Of a stretch of 64,000 nt of DNA, positions 34,850-43,468 are shown piece by piece. Within the stretch, counting starts at the first letter, position 1. Every line of letters begins with the position of its first letter. The translations under genes and the position numbers were made by a program. The stretch is from NCBI GenBank assembly GCA_942491145.1, contig CALOBC010000017.1, forward strand, positions 310,001 to 374,000, written 5' to 3'. Under the pieces are notes generated by a model, which made no database searches, was not told the origin of the DNA, and saw only the letters and a program-made list of their open reading frames with translations. The stretch is from CAXQUZ01 sp942491145. Its GTDB lineage: Bacteria; Myxococcota_A; UBA796; UBA2385.

Positions 34850-35625
34850 GGGGGGTCTCCTTCGGTCCACATGCGGGTCAGCAGCGCCCAGTCCCGGTGG
34901 GTGTCCATGCACTGCCAGAAGCCGGTGTGGCGGACGGCCGAGAGCTGGCCGAGCTGGGCGAGTCGATCGAGGGGACCCCGCTCCAGCAAGCAGTCATCGT
35001 CGGTTGAGAGGTACTGGAGCACCGCCCGCTCGAACACAAAGAACCCCCCGTTGATCCACGTGTCGGTCTGTTGGGGCTTCTCGCTAAACACCCGCACCCC
35101 GTCGTCGTCATCGAGCACCAGCTGACCAAAGCGCGGCGGCGGGTTCACCCCCGTCACGGTTGCGAGCCGGCCGTGGGCACGGTGGGCCTGGAGCACCGCA
35201 CGCAGGTCCACATCGCTGAGGCCATCGCCATAGGTGACCATGAAGCGCTCGCCATCGAGGTGGTCGGCGACCTTGGCGATGCGGGCGCCGGTCCCGGCAG
35301 GGATGCCCGTGTCGACCGCGGCCACGTCCCACGCCCCACAGACCCGTTGGCCCTCGGGGCTGGCCAGCCAGTCGGTGATCTGTTGGCCCTTGTGGCCCAG
35401 GCACAGCACGAAGCGGTCGAAGCCGTGGTGGGCGTAGTGGCGCATGATGTGGGCCAGGATGGGCTCGTCACCGATGCGCACCATCGGCTTGGGCATGTGG
35501 GCGGTGTGCTCTCGCAGGCGCGTGCCCTGTCCGCCGCAGAGAATGACCACCACTGGGTCGTTCTCGTGGTTTTCGATAGGGCTGGCAGGGGGCGTGGTCA
35601 GCGCATCGTCCGGGGGCGGGGGCAC
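34825..35625 (-). CDS. rfbF: glucose-1-phosphate cytidylyltransferase
   Basis: Nucleotidyltransferase that makes CDP-glucose from glucose-1-phosphate and CTP. ILCGGQGTRLREHTAHMPKP gives the nucleotide-binding loop and the Lys; FMVTYGDGLSDVDL has the metal Asp; FSEKPQQTDTWINGGFFVFE matches the family sugar-binding part. The start is uncertain: GTG at 35625 gives 266 residues with an unusual Pro-rich leader, while GTG at 35553 gives 242 residues beginning right at the fold. The family is about 257 long. Overlaps rfbG. Confidence 0.9.
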   Translation of the reverse strand: MPPPPDDALTTPPASPIENHENDPVVVILCGGQGTRLREHTAHMPKPMVRIGDEPILAHIMRHYAHHGFDRFVLCLGHKGQQITDWLASPEGQRVCGAWDVAAVDTGIPAGTGARIAKVADHLDGERFMVTYGDGLSDVDLRAVLQAHRAHGRLATVTGVNPPPRFGQLVLDDDDGVRVFSEKPQQTDTWINGGFFVFERAVLQYLSTDDDCLLERGPLDRLAQLGQLSAVRHTGFWQCMDTHRDWALLTRMWTEGDPPWKTWAPR

Positions 35626-35757
35626 GGATGCCGGTGGCACAGGGCGACCGCACCGTAGCAGCTCAGCACCGCCAAGAGTTGGCGACAGAGCGCGGGGGAG
35701 GTGGCTGGGGAAGGGGCACCACAGTATGGCCCGCAGCCCTTGTTTTTGGAGCCCCTG

Positions 35758-36750
35758 ATGACCCCGCTCTCCGAGCTTCTTCCGCGCGCCCTCGACGCCC
35801 GCAGCGCCTGGCTGGAGACCCTGACCGACACCGACACCTGGCGGGTCTTTCATGGTGCTGTCGAGGGACGTCCGGGCCTCACCATCGACCGCTACGGGCC
35901 GGTGCTGCTGATCCAGTCCTTCCGGGAAGTGCCCGAGAAGGCTGATCTCGACGACATTGAGGCCTTCGCTCGGGACCAGCTCGACTGGGCCGAAGCCGTC
36001 GTCTGGAACCACCGGGGCAAAGACCCCGTGGACGCCCCGGCGCTGGACGCTGCGATGGACCGGGAGCACGTGGTCAAGGAAGAGGGCATGCGCTTCATGT
36101 TCCGGCCACGCCACCGGGGCAACGACCCCTGGCTCTTTCTCGACTTTCGAGCCGGTCGTCGGGCTGTGCGGGCCCGGGCGGCGGGCGTGCGGATGTTGAA
36201 CCTGTTTTCCTACACCTGTGGGGCGGGCGTGGCGGCCGGCGTGGGCGGGGCGGCCTCGGTGCGCAACGTCGACTTCTCCGAGTCTGCGCTCAAGATTGGG
36301 AAGGACAACGGCAGCATGAACCTGCCCAAGAAGAGCGTGTTCCACACCGATCAGGCCAATGTGCTGCCGGCGATGCGCCAGCTGTCGGGCCAGAAGGTGC
36401 GCGGTCGCGGGGGCCGCAAGCCCTACAAGCGGTTTGCGCCCGAGACCTTCGACCTCATTGTGCTCGACCCGCCAACCTTCTCGCGCAGCCCGTTCGGCGC
36501 GGTGGACTCGGTGCGGGACTACGCCAGCATGTTCAAGCCGTGTGTGCTGTCGGTGGCCAAGGGCGGGGCCATCCTGGCGACCAACCACGTCTCGACCGTC
36601 GACCGGGAAGAGTGGATGGCTGGTCTGCGGCGCTGCGCCGAGAAGGCCGGACGTCCGCTGACCGACATCGAGGTCATCGTGCCCGACGCCGACTTCCCCA
36701 GCCCCGATGGCCGCAACCCGTTGAAGATGGCGTGGTGCACGGTGTCCTGA
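35758..36750 (+). CDS. class I SAM-dependent rRNA methyltransferase, RlmI/RlmK-like
   Basis: 330 residues. Middle part has MLNLFSYTCGAGVAAGVGGAASVRNVDFSESAL (motif I and the acidic end of strand 2 in the RlmI pattern) and FDLIVLDPPTFSR (motif IV, DPPTF); ILATNHVS follows as motif V/VI. These enzymes methylate cytosine C5 or guanine in 23S rRNA; the exact site is not predictable, and the N-terminal PUA domain of RlmI is not evident. GGAG at 35748-35751 sets the ATG at 35758. Divergent from rfbF. Confidence 0.88.
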   Translation: MTPLSELLPRALDARSAWLETLTDTDTWRVFHGAVEGRPGLTIDRYGPVLLIQSFREVPEKADLDDIEAFARDQLDWAEAVVWNHRGKDPVDAPALDAAMDREHVVKEEGMRFMFRPRHRGNDPWLFLDFRAGRRAVRARAAGVRMLNLFSYTCGAGVAAGVGGAASVRNVDFSESALKIGKDNGSMNLPKKSVFHTDQANVLPAMRQLSGQKVRGRGGRKPYKRFAPETFDLIVLDPPTFSRSPFGAVDSVRDYASMFKPCVLSVAKGGAILATNHVSTVDREEWMAGLRRCAEKAGRPLTDIEVIVPDADFPSPDGRNPLKMAWCTVS

Positions 36751-36781
36751 GCGTTTTTGGGGGGCTGCCACTGGGCGGGGC

Positions 36782-37381
36782 TCAGCGGCTGGCTTCCATG
36801 CCCTCCTTCGCCGAGACATGGCTGGGGGCAAAGCGCAGCACCCGGGCGAATTCGGCTTGGGCCTCGGTCACCCGGCCCAGCTTCAGCAAGCTCCATCCGA
36901 GGCCCGCGCGCATCTCGACATCGCTGGGATAGTGCACCAGCACGTCGGCATAGCGCTTGGCGGCATCTTCGTAGCGTCCGCTATTGTAGAGGACCCAAGC
37001 CAGCCGGGACCGCCCCCGGTAGTCGTCGGGCGCTAGGGCCAGCAGCGCCTCACATGCTTGGCGCGCCTCGTCCCAGCGCTCCAGCGCCATCAACGGCAAC
37101 ACCAGCCCCTGCCGGGCTTCGACGCTGGTGGGCTCCGCGTCCACGGCCGCTGCATAGGCTGCGGCGGACGCGTCGTACCGGGCCAACAAGTACAGCAGCC
37201 AAGCGCTCCTCAGGTGAAAGACGTAGTCGTGCTGGGCGGGGGGCAGCTGCTCCAGGCGAGCCAAGGAGCCTTGGTAGTCCTGGGCGGACTCCAGCTCGTA
37301 GGACGCTTGGTACAGGTCGGGGGGACTGGCGGCGTGGGCGCTGAGGGCGGCCAGCATCAGCGGCAGGAGTGCGGTGATCAT
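36782..37381 (-). CDS. secreted TPR protein, last gene of the PqqD/ATP-grasp operon
   Basis: 199 residues with Sec signal peptide (MITALLPLMLAALSAHAAS). The mature part is five to six tetratricopeptide repeats (YQASYELESAQDYQGSLARL, ASAAAYAAAVDAEPTSVEAR, ARQACEALLALAPDDYRGRS, AAKRYADVLVHYPSDVEMR, AQAEFARVLRFAPSHVSA). Probably a periplasmic scaffold. Its ATG overlaps the stop of the TPR/barrel gene (ATGA at 37378-37381). Confidence 0.82.
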   Translation of the reverse strand: MITALLPLMLAALSAHAASPPDLYQASYELESAQDYQGSLARLEQLPPAQHDYVFHLRSAWLLYLLARYDASAAAYAAAVDAEPTSVEARQGLVLPLMALERWDEARQACEALLALAPDDYRGRSRLAWVLYNSGRYEDAAKRYADVLVHYPSDVEMRAGLGWSLLKLGRVTEAQAEFARVLRFAPSHVSAKEGMEASR

Positions 37382-38727
37382 GATCCGGGGCCCTGGATGG
37401 GAGGGGCGGGCGGTGCGGGGGCCCGCGCGCGCCAAGTGCTGTGAATGCCGAGGTGGACGGTGTGAACGAGGGCGGATGGCAGATCGGTCGGGCCGCCGGG
37501 CAGCGGCGGGGGCGGGGCCAGCGACAGGGCATGGTAGCCGGCGAAGACGCCCAGCTTTCCGTCGAACCCGGTCCAGTCGAAGGTGGTCCACGCGCTGCCT
37601 TGCAGCGGCTCGTCGATGTTCCAGATGGCCGGCAGGGACGTGCGCACCGGGCGGAGCTCCCGACCGAAGTGCACCCCGGCGGCGAGCTGGACCGGTGCGA
37701 GCTGGACGTCGAGGCTCAGCCTCACACTGGCGGCGGTGTCGGGGGCGGCGTCTTGGGGGGCGGCGTCTTGGGGGGACAGGCGGGTGAGGCCGAGGCCCAG
37801 CCGGGGCCGCAGCCGGGCCGTGACCGCCGTGGACGCGTCGAGATCAAGCTGTTGGTGTTGGCGCTCGCCGGTGGTGGACACGACCGCGCCCACCCGCCCG
37901 GTGACGGGGCCGGTCCATTGCCCATGTGCGCCGAGAACCCTTGTTGCGTCGGTGCTCTCGTCGGAGTCGTCCGTGATGTGGCCGTAGAGCAGCCCGCCCT
38001 GCCACCCCCGGTGTTGCCCCGTGGCCCGCGCCCAGAGCTCGGGTTGCACCGTGTCGACGGCCTCGGGCACCGCGCCGGGGGGGCCCAGCGTGCCCTGGGT
38101 GCGCACTCGTCGCAGCGTGAGGTCGAGGCCCTGGCCACTGGGGCTCTGGGCGCCGACCTGGGTCGCGAGCACGGACCCTTGCTCTCGCCAGGTGTGCTGT
38201 TGGTAGCGGGAGACGGTGCCCCAAGCGGCTCCCCCGAGGGTCCATGTGGGCTGGTGGGCGGCCAGTCCGTCGGCGGCGCAAGGGACGAGGGTGTGCGTGA
38301 AGGCGGCCCGTGCACCCGCCGCGTCCCCCAGGCGGCTGCGCATCCAGCCCAGGCCACAGCCCGCCTCGGCCGGCCAGCCGATGTCCAGGGCGTCTTGGTA
38401 GGCCCGTGCTGCCGACCAAGCGCCAGCCTGCGGCAGGGCCCGGCGCGCTCTCAGTGACCATCCGACAATGGCGTAGGCAAGGCCATCTTGGGGGTTTTGC
38501 TCGATGAGCTGACGGGCGATGGCGGTGGCTTGAGCGGTGCGACCGAGGTCCACCAGCACCAGCGCTTGGCCGATCTGGGTCTCTCGGTTGTGGTCGGACA
38601 GGGCGGCGGCGTCCTGCCATGCGCGCAAGGCTCCGTCCAGGTTGCCGGCGGCATGGGCGGTCTGGGCCTGCTTCACCACCGTGGCGTAGTCCCCAGCGAA
38701 GGCGGCCGCGGCGAGGAGCAGGATCAT
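37378..38727 (-). CDS. TPR plus outer-membrane beta-barrel-like protein
   Basis: 449 residues from the ATG in a TGATG junction with the upstream gene (a GTG three bases earlier is also possible). Signal peptide MILLLAAAAFA, three to four TPR units (about 15-150), then roughly 280 residues of alternating polar/apolar strands rich in Gly, Thr and Gln (WTLGGAAWGTVSRYQQHTWREQG, GGLLYGHITDDSDES, GRVGAVVSTTGERQHQQLDL), the pattern of an outer-membrane barrel. The role could be an export pore or envelope sensor. The stop overlaps the next gene. Confidence 0.75.
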   Translation of the reverse strand: MILLLAAAAFAGDYATVVKQAQTAHAAGNLDGALRAWQDAAALSDHNRETQIGQALVLVDLGRTAQATAIARQLIEQNPQDGLAYAIVGWSLRARRALPQAGAWSAARAYQDALDIGWPAEAGCGLGWMRSRLGDAAGARAAFTHTLVPCAADGLAAHQPTWTLGGAAWGTVSRYQQHTWREQGSVLATQVGAQSPSGQGLDLTLRRVRTQGTLGPPGAVPEAVDTVQPELWARATGQHRGWQGGLLYGHITDDSDESTDATRVLGAHGQWTGPVTGRVGAVVSTTGERQHQQLDLDASTAVTARLRPRLGLGLTRLSPQDAAPQDAAPDTAASVRLSLDVQLAPVQLAAGVHFGRELRPVRTSLPAIWNIDEPLQGSAWTTFDWTGFDGKLGVFAGYHALSLAPPPPLPGGPTDLPSALVHTVHLGIHSTWRARAPAPPAPPIQGPGS

Positions 38728-40736
38728 CACGGGGCACCCCGCACGAAGCGGTGGGGTCGGCCGCCCTGCACAAGCTCCAGCAGGGCGATGCCTTCACCAT
38801 CCAGCACGGCCTGGGTGGTGTGGTCTGTCGCTCGGCCGGTGATGTGCCAGGTCTCCTCCGCGCACGTCGCGGTGAAGCACACGGGCAGGGGGGCCCGGGG
38901 AGAGACCGCCTCTCTGAGGGCATCCCCAAGTCTGGGCGTCAACACCATCGGGTGGAGGAATGCGGTCCAAGTGAGCGTGGTGCCGGGCCGCGGGACGGAG
39001 ATGTCCATCGGCACCCACGGCAGCGCGAGGTGGACCATGCGCAGGCCAAGCCCACGGCCGGACGGGGGGCCCGTGTGCACCACGCCTTGGTGCATGCCCC
39101 AAGTGAGGCTGTCGCCGGCGGGGGTGCGCAGGACAAGTCCGCCCGAGCTGGTTGTGAGTGCCGTCAACGTCAGTGTCTTCGAAGGGTCGCTGCCCACGAG
39201 TTGGAGCGTGTCCCCCGACACCAGCCGGCCCCACTTGGGCAGCCGGCGGGCGGGCTCCAAGCGCCGCACCGTCTGGCCCTCGCTCGGTGTGCCGTTGAGG
39301 ATCACCTGGGGCACCTCACCTTCGACAATGTATGGCCCAAAGCCCAGCGGCAGGGTGGGGGAGCCGACGGCGGGATGGGCCTGGAGCTGCGCGTGCACGT
39401 GCGGGGTGGGTGCGTTGCCAGAAGCACCACAGCGCGCGAGCACTTCGCCGGCCGTGACGGTCTGGCCGGGGCGCACCCCCAGCGTGCCGGCTTCGAGGTG
39501 GGCGAGCACCATCCACCGCTGGGGGCCGACGTGCAGCACGATGTGGTTGCCCCAGGGATGTTCGAGATCGGCGTCGCCCGGGGTGTTGTCGGGAAGTCCG
39601 TCCACCGCGGTCTGGACCGTGCCCGCGCAGGGGGCGACCACCGGCAGCCCGTGGGCGAGGTAGTCGCTGGCCAGGCGTCCCGTGCCGGTGAAGCGCTGAC
39701 CGTCGGCGTTGGCCACCTCAAAGTCCAGCCCGTGGCGCAGGGGGCCCCGGTGGGTGTACTCCCCGTCATTGCCCTGCGTGATGATCCAAGGTCCCCTCAC
39801 GGGAAGCTGGTGTCTTGCGCCCATGAGTCCCTGGGAAGTGCGGGCCCGGACCACGTGGTCTTCGGGTCGCCCGGCCAGGGTCACTGTCGCCCGACCAGGA
39901 ACCAGAAGGCTGACGAGCAGGGCCAAGTTGAGCGGCAAGGCCAGCGGATGAAGGCCGAGGGGCCCCAGCAGTGCCGGCAGGGCGAAGCTGAGCAGTCCCG
40001 CCAGCAGTGCACCGGCGGCGGCCAGGGCCAACGACGCAGGCGAGGGCACCCGGAACACCCCGCCCAGGCCGATGGCGACGATGATGGCGTTGAAGCCGGC
40101 CCACGCGGGCAGCTCGGGGGCCAACGGCACGAAGATCCACATCGTAGCGAAGCCGACAATGCCGTGAAGCAGGGCCACCCGGGACCACAGCGCGATGGCG
40201 GCGACAGTGAGCACCCCCGCCGGCCAGTGGCCGAAGGTGAGGCTGCCGAGGGTGGTCAGCAGGGCGCCCGGGCTCGGACCGAAGAGCGGTGGCGGCGGCG
40301 GGCGCATGGGCAGCACGAGCAGGGCCAGCCACAGGGTGAAGACGAAGGCCAGCGACAGGGCGGGCAGGTGGAGGCGCGCCAGCACCCGGGACAAGGCGCT
40401 GTGGAGCAGGACCACCACGACTGCGAGCACCGGGGCAAGCACCAGCACCGGCATGTCCAGCGGCGTGAGGGCCCCGAGCCCCAAGAACAGCAACAGGCCA
40501 TTGGCCCCCGGCGCCCCCGACCGCAGGGCGTGGCGGTCGAGGCCCAGGGCGAGGTGGACAAGGGCCGCGAGAATGACCCCGAGCAAGCCCATCAGGCCCA
40601 CGTGGGGCGTGGTCAGCGTGGCCAGCAGCAGCAGCGCCCCGGCGGGTCGGGAACGTGCCAAAAACACCGCGCTATAGCTGTGGAGAATGACGTCCAGTGC
40701 GTCACTCCCGCCCAGTCTGGCCGGCGCCTCGCTCAC
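38727..40736 (-). CDS. urea transporter domain fused to M23 metallopeptidase domain
   Basis: 669 residues from a GTG that overlaps the decarboxylase stop (GTGA). Residues about 10-290 are a urea-transporter (UT) fold: two homologous halves with LALGLDRHALRSGAPGANG (first half; the family has LxG-YGfNG) and WAGFNAIIVAIGLGGVFRVPSP (second half). Residues about 310-455 are an M23 peptidase: LRHGLDFEVANADG, VVAPCAGTVQTAVDG, WGNHIVLHV, MVLAHLEAGTLGVRPGQTVTAG and PHVHAQLQ with the HxH metal pair. A further C-terminal domain of about 170 residues is unknown. The peptidase part probably faces the periplasm. The first metal-site His is shifted by one residue relative to the usual HxxxD, so activity needs checking. 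Confidence 0.82.
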   Translation of the reverse strand: MSEAPARLGGSDALDVILHSYSAVFLARSRPAGALLLLATLTTPHVGLMGLLGVILAALVHLALGLDRHALRSGAPGANGLLLFLGLGALTPLDMPVLVLAPVLAVVVVLLHSALSRVLARLHLPALSLAFVFTLWLALLVLPMRPPPPPLFGPSPGALLTTLGSLTFGHWPAGVLTVAAIALWSRVALLHGIVGFATMWIFVPLAPELPAWAGFNAIIVAIGLGGVFRVPSPASLALAAAGALLAGLLSFALPALLGPLGLHPLALPLNLALLVSLLVPGRATVTLAGRPEDHVVRARTSQGLMGARHQLPVRGPWIITQGNDGEYTHRGPLRHGLDFEVANADGQRFTGTGRLASDYLAHGLPVVAPCAGTVQTAVDGLPDNTPGDADLEHPWGNHIVLHVGPQRWMVLAHLEAGTLGVRPGQTVTAGEVLARCGASGNAPTPHVHAQLQAHPAVGSPTLPLGFGPYIVEGEVPQVILNGTPSEGQTVRRLEPARRLPKWGRLVSGDTLQLVGSDPSKTLTLTALTTSSGGLVLRTPAGDSLTWGMHQGVVHTGPPSGRGLGLRMVHLALPWVPMDISVPRPGTTLTWTAFLHPMVLTPRLGDALREAVSPRAPLPVCFTATCAEETWHITGRATDHTTQAVLDGEGIALLELVQGGRPHRFVRGAP

Positions 40737-42022
40737 CCTCGGGCCAGCCAGTCGGGCACCCGCTCCGGCCCCCGCAAGTCGTCCAAGGTCTCGGCGCGGC
40801 GGATCAGGCCATGCTGCCCGTCGGCCCCGATGAGGCAGACCGCCGGGCGCAGGTCGATGAATTGCATCGACTGGCTGAGGTTGTAGGCCCCGACGGGTGA
40901 AGCGAGCAGCCGGTCGCCCGCCGACAGGGGCGGCAGCATGACGTTGTTGCCCACCACGTCGATGTTCATGCACAGGGGGCCATAGACCATGGTGGGCCCA
41001 GGCGCGCCGGTGCGGGGCCGGGTGGGCCGCAGCTGGTGCTGGTACCAGTGGGCCGTCGGCAGCAAGTTGACCCCCCCGTCCACGACCAGCGCCGGGCGTC
41101 CGTCCGCGAGGCGCTTGCGGGCGATGACGGTCGTGATGAGGGTGCCCGCCTCGTCAATGAGCGCCCGGCCGGACTCGACCAGGATCAGCGGGGAGAGCTC
41201 GGGATCGAGCGCGCCCAGTCCCTCGGCGATGGCGGCGGCGTAGGTGTCGAGGGCGGGGGCCCGGCCACTGCCCGGGTGGTGGCCCCGCAGGTGGTTCTGG
41301 GATGCGAGACCGCCCCCAAGGTCGATGCTCTCGACATTGATGCCCAGCTCTTGGCGCAAGCGGTTGGCGAAGGTCGCCAGCCGGGTCGCCGCTTGGGCAT
41401 ACGCGTCGGGATCGAGGATGAAGGTGCCCAGGTGGCAGTGCAGGGCGGTCAGGTTGAGGCACCCGCCCGCTTGCAGGCGGCGCACGGCGTCCCAGGCCTG
41501 GCCCGAGTCCAAGTGAAAGCCGAAGCGGTCCCAGCGGGGAAGGCCGACAATGTCCATCGACAGGCGCAAGCCGACGTTGGGGGTGCGGTCGTGGGCGTGG
41601 GCGATGGCCTCGCACTGGGCCAGCTCGTCAAAGTGGTCCAGGTGCACGATCGACCCGCCGAGCAACGCATCGGTCAGGCTGGGAACGTCCTTGTGAGGGC
41701 CATTGTAGACAATGTCTGGTGGCGAGTAGCCCTGCAGCCGGGCCCGACGGTACTCCATCCCCGACACCACCTCGGCAAAGGCGCCTTCCTGTTGGGCCAG
41801 CGCACAGATGGCGTTGAGTCCACAGGTCTTGTGGGACCATGCCAGGGCAACCTTCGGCAGCCGGCGGGCCAAGCCGTCCCGCAGCGCCCGCATGGCCTGG
41901 CGAAAGGGCGCCACGCGGTACACAAACAGGGGCGAGCCGTAGGCCGCAACGAGCGCCTCCACGTCGACCCCGCCGATGTGGGACTGAGGTGTGGCGGTGG
42001 GGCCGGGGCCCATCTTGTTCAT
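40733..42022 (-). CDS. PLP-dependent fold-III decarboxylase (DAP/ornithine decarboxylase-like)
   Basis: 429 residues. PLP Lys65 in WSHKTCGLN, GAFAEVVSGMEYRRARLQG, HCHLGT at 195-200, IDLGGGLAS phosphate loop, VESGRALIDEAG, and GPLCMNID, matching the C-x-x-x-D pattern of diaminopimelate and ornithine decarboxylases. It removes CO2 from an amino acid or a derivative; lysA identity is not supported, since no lysine-pathway genes are near and the active-site Lys sits in an unusual SHKTC context. ATG at 42022 chosen; ATG 42013 and GTGs upstream are alternatives. 50 bp after the ATP-grasp gene, and its stop overlaps the UT-M23 gene. Confidence 0.85.
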   Translation of the reverse strand: MNKMGPGPTATPQSHIGGVDVEALVAAYGSPLFVYRVAPFRQAMRALRDGLARRLPKVALAWSHKTCGLNAICALAQQEGAFAEVVSGMEYRRARLQGYSPPDIVYNGPHKDVPSLTDALLGGSIVHLDHFDELAQCEAIAHAHDRTPNVGLRLSMDIVGLPRWDRFGFHLDSGQAWDAVRRLQAGGCLNLTALHCHLGTFILDPDAYAQAATRLATFANRLRQELGINVESIDLGGGLASQNHLRGHHPGSGRAPALDTYAAAIAEGLGALDPELSPLILVESGRALIDEAGTLITTVIARKRLADGRPALVVDGGVNLLPTAHWYQHQLRPTRPRTGAPGPTMVYGPLCMNIDVVGNNVMLPPLSAGDRLLASPVGAYNLSQSMQFIDLRPAVCLIGADGQHGLIRRAETLDDLRGPERVPDWLARG

Positions 42023-42072
42023 CCCGCCGGCGTGGTGGCGCACGATGCTGGGGCGCACGTAGGGGGGGCGGC

Positions 42073-43131
42073 TCAAGGGGCGGTCCGGTGGCCGTGCATG
42101 GTCAAGGACTCCAGGTCGCCCATGTCGCAGAACTGGTCGAGGGTGGCCCGGACGAAGGCAACACCGGCCTTGGCGGGGGGGCACTGGGGCGGGGGCCGGC
42201 CCATGGCCAAGGCGACGGCGGCGGTGGGCAGCGGACAGCCCGCGTGGGTGGTGAGGTCGCACCATGCCGGAAAGCGGGGGTTGATCTCCAGCAAGTGCAC
42301 CCGGTCTTGGCGGTCCTGGCGCAGCTCCAGCTCACAGGGGCCCCGCCAGTGGGTGTGGGCAAAGACGGCGTCGGCGAGGCCCTCCAGCTCCGGGGCCTGC
42401 ACGGCGACACCCGCGAGCGCTTTGCCCGCCACCGAGAGCTGGAGCTTCTTCATCGTCACGGCGCCCACGCTGCCCCCTCGGCCGTCCCCCACGGCACACA
42501 CATCGTACTCCTCCCCGTCCACATGGTCCTGGGCGAGCACCGGCAGCCCCCAGCGGGCAGCGAGATCGTGGAAGGCGGCAACACCGTCGTCGAGGTGGGC
42601 ACACACCCGCGCGTCGTACAGCGGGCCCTTGAGCACCAGCATCCCCCGGTGGGCCGCGAACCGTGCAGCGAGGGACGCGGCGCTGTGGTGGGCGGTGGTT
42701 CGGGGCACCTGGAGCCCAGGGATGTTGAGCTCCGGCAAGTGCAGCTTGGCCACCTGTCGGAGCTGTGCCGCCGTCGGGAGTGCCGTGTGGATGCCCATCT
42801 TCGCGAGCTGGGGGGCAAGCTCGATCACGGCCGCCAGCTCGCTGTCCAGGCAGGGCAGCAGCACGTCGATGGGGGTGCTCTCATGGATGTCCACCAGCCG
42901 CTGAAGCAGGGCCTCTGGGCCGGCCGAAGGGTAGGGCAGCAGCGCGGCGCGGTCGAAGAGGCCAGGGACGTGAAGGCCCGCGTCAAAGGCATCGTAGCCG
43001 AGGCCCACCAGGGAGCCCTCGAAGGCAGGGTCGGCACGGAGCGCCCGGGCGACCGCCACGCCGGGGCCGGGGTTGTCACCGGCGTGCAGGCCGGTCACAC
43101 CGACCGTGACGGGGGAGGGGCGGGGGGACAT
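42073..43131 (-). CDS. ATP-grasp domain enzyme
   Basis: 352 residues. Carboxylate-amine/thiol ligase fold: N-terminal Rossmann-like part (VTVGVTGLHAGDNPGPGVAVARAL), central LVLKGPLYDARVC, VLAQDHVDGEEYDVCAVGDG (nucleotide-binding loop) and LLEINPRFPAW with the metal-binding Glu and Asn. Such enzymes activate a carboxylate as acyl-phosphate and join it to an amine. The substrate is unknown; the PqqD-like gene just upstream (73 bp) suggests a peptide or protein substrate. AAGG precedes the ATG. Confidence 0.88.
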   Translation of the reverse strand: MSPRPSPVTVGVTGLHAGDNPGPGVAVARALRADPAFEGSLVGLGYDAFDAGLHVPGLFDRAALLPYPSAGPEALLQRLVDIHESTPIDVLLPCLDSELAAVIELAPQLAKMGIHTALPTAAQLRQVAKLHLPELNIPGLQVPRTTAHHSAASLAARFAAHRGMLVLKGPLYDARVCAHLDDGVAAFHDLAARWGLPVLAQDHVDGEEYDVCAVGDGRGGSVGAVTMKKLQLSVAGKALAGVAVQAPELEGLADAVFAHTHWRGPCELELRQDRQDRVHLLEINPRFPAWCDLTTHAGCPLPTAAVALAMGRPPPQCPPAKAGVAFVRATLDQFCDMGDLESLTMHGHRTAP

Positions 43132-43204
43132 GCGGGGTGCCTTGAAGTCGGTGTCGCGGCGTGTTCGTCCGGGGGAGCACGGGGCAGGAGCGGGGCATCC
43201 CGCA

Positions 43205-43468
43205 TCAATCCAACGCGAAGTGGGCGTCCAGCAGGCCATGCTCCCGCAGAAGCGCCACAAACTCCAGCACGTCGCGGGTGAGATCGGCGTCGTCCACCGC
43301 CCAGCCCGTGTGCAGGTCGGCCACGATGGCCTCGAGGGTCTGGCCCTGGCGCAGCCCCTCGATGATCTGCACCCCCGTGGCGTTCACCGAGAACGAAGCG
43401 CCAGTGCGGGGATCGAAGGCGAAGCCGCTGGGTCGCAGCTCGAGGGCGTCGAGCCGGGACACAGTCAT
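43205..43468 (-). CDS. PqqD-family peptide-binding protein
   Basis: 87 residues, complete. Follows the PqqD pattern throughout: FDPRTGASFSVNATGVQIIEGL, then GQTLEAIVADL, WAVDDADLTRDVLEFVALLREHGLLD. PqqD-like proteins are RiPP recognition elements that hold a peptide for a modifying enzyme. No pqqA, pqqB, pqqC or radical-SAM pqqE is in the window, so PQQ synthesis is unlikely. Its start ATG overlaps the stop of the M3 peptidase (ATGA at 43465-43468), so the two are made together. Confidence 0.88.
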   Translation of the reverse strand: MTVSRLDALELRPSGFAFDPRTGASFSVNATGVQIIEGLRQGQTLEAIVADLHTGWAVDDADLTRDVLEFVALLREHGLLDAHFALD

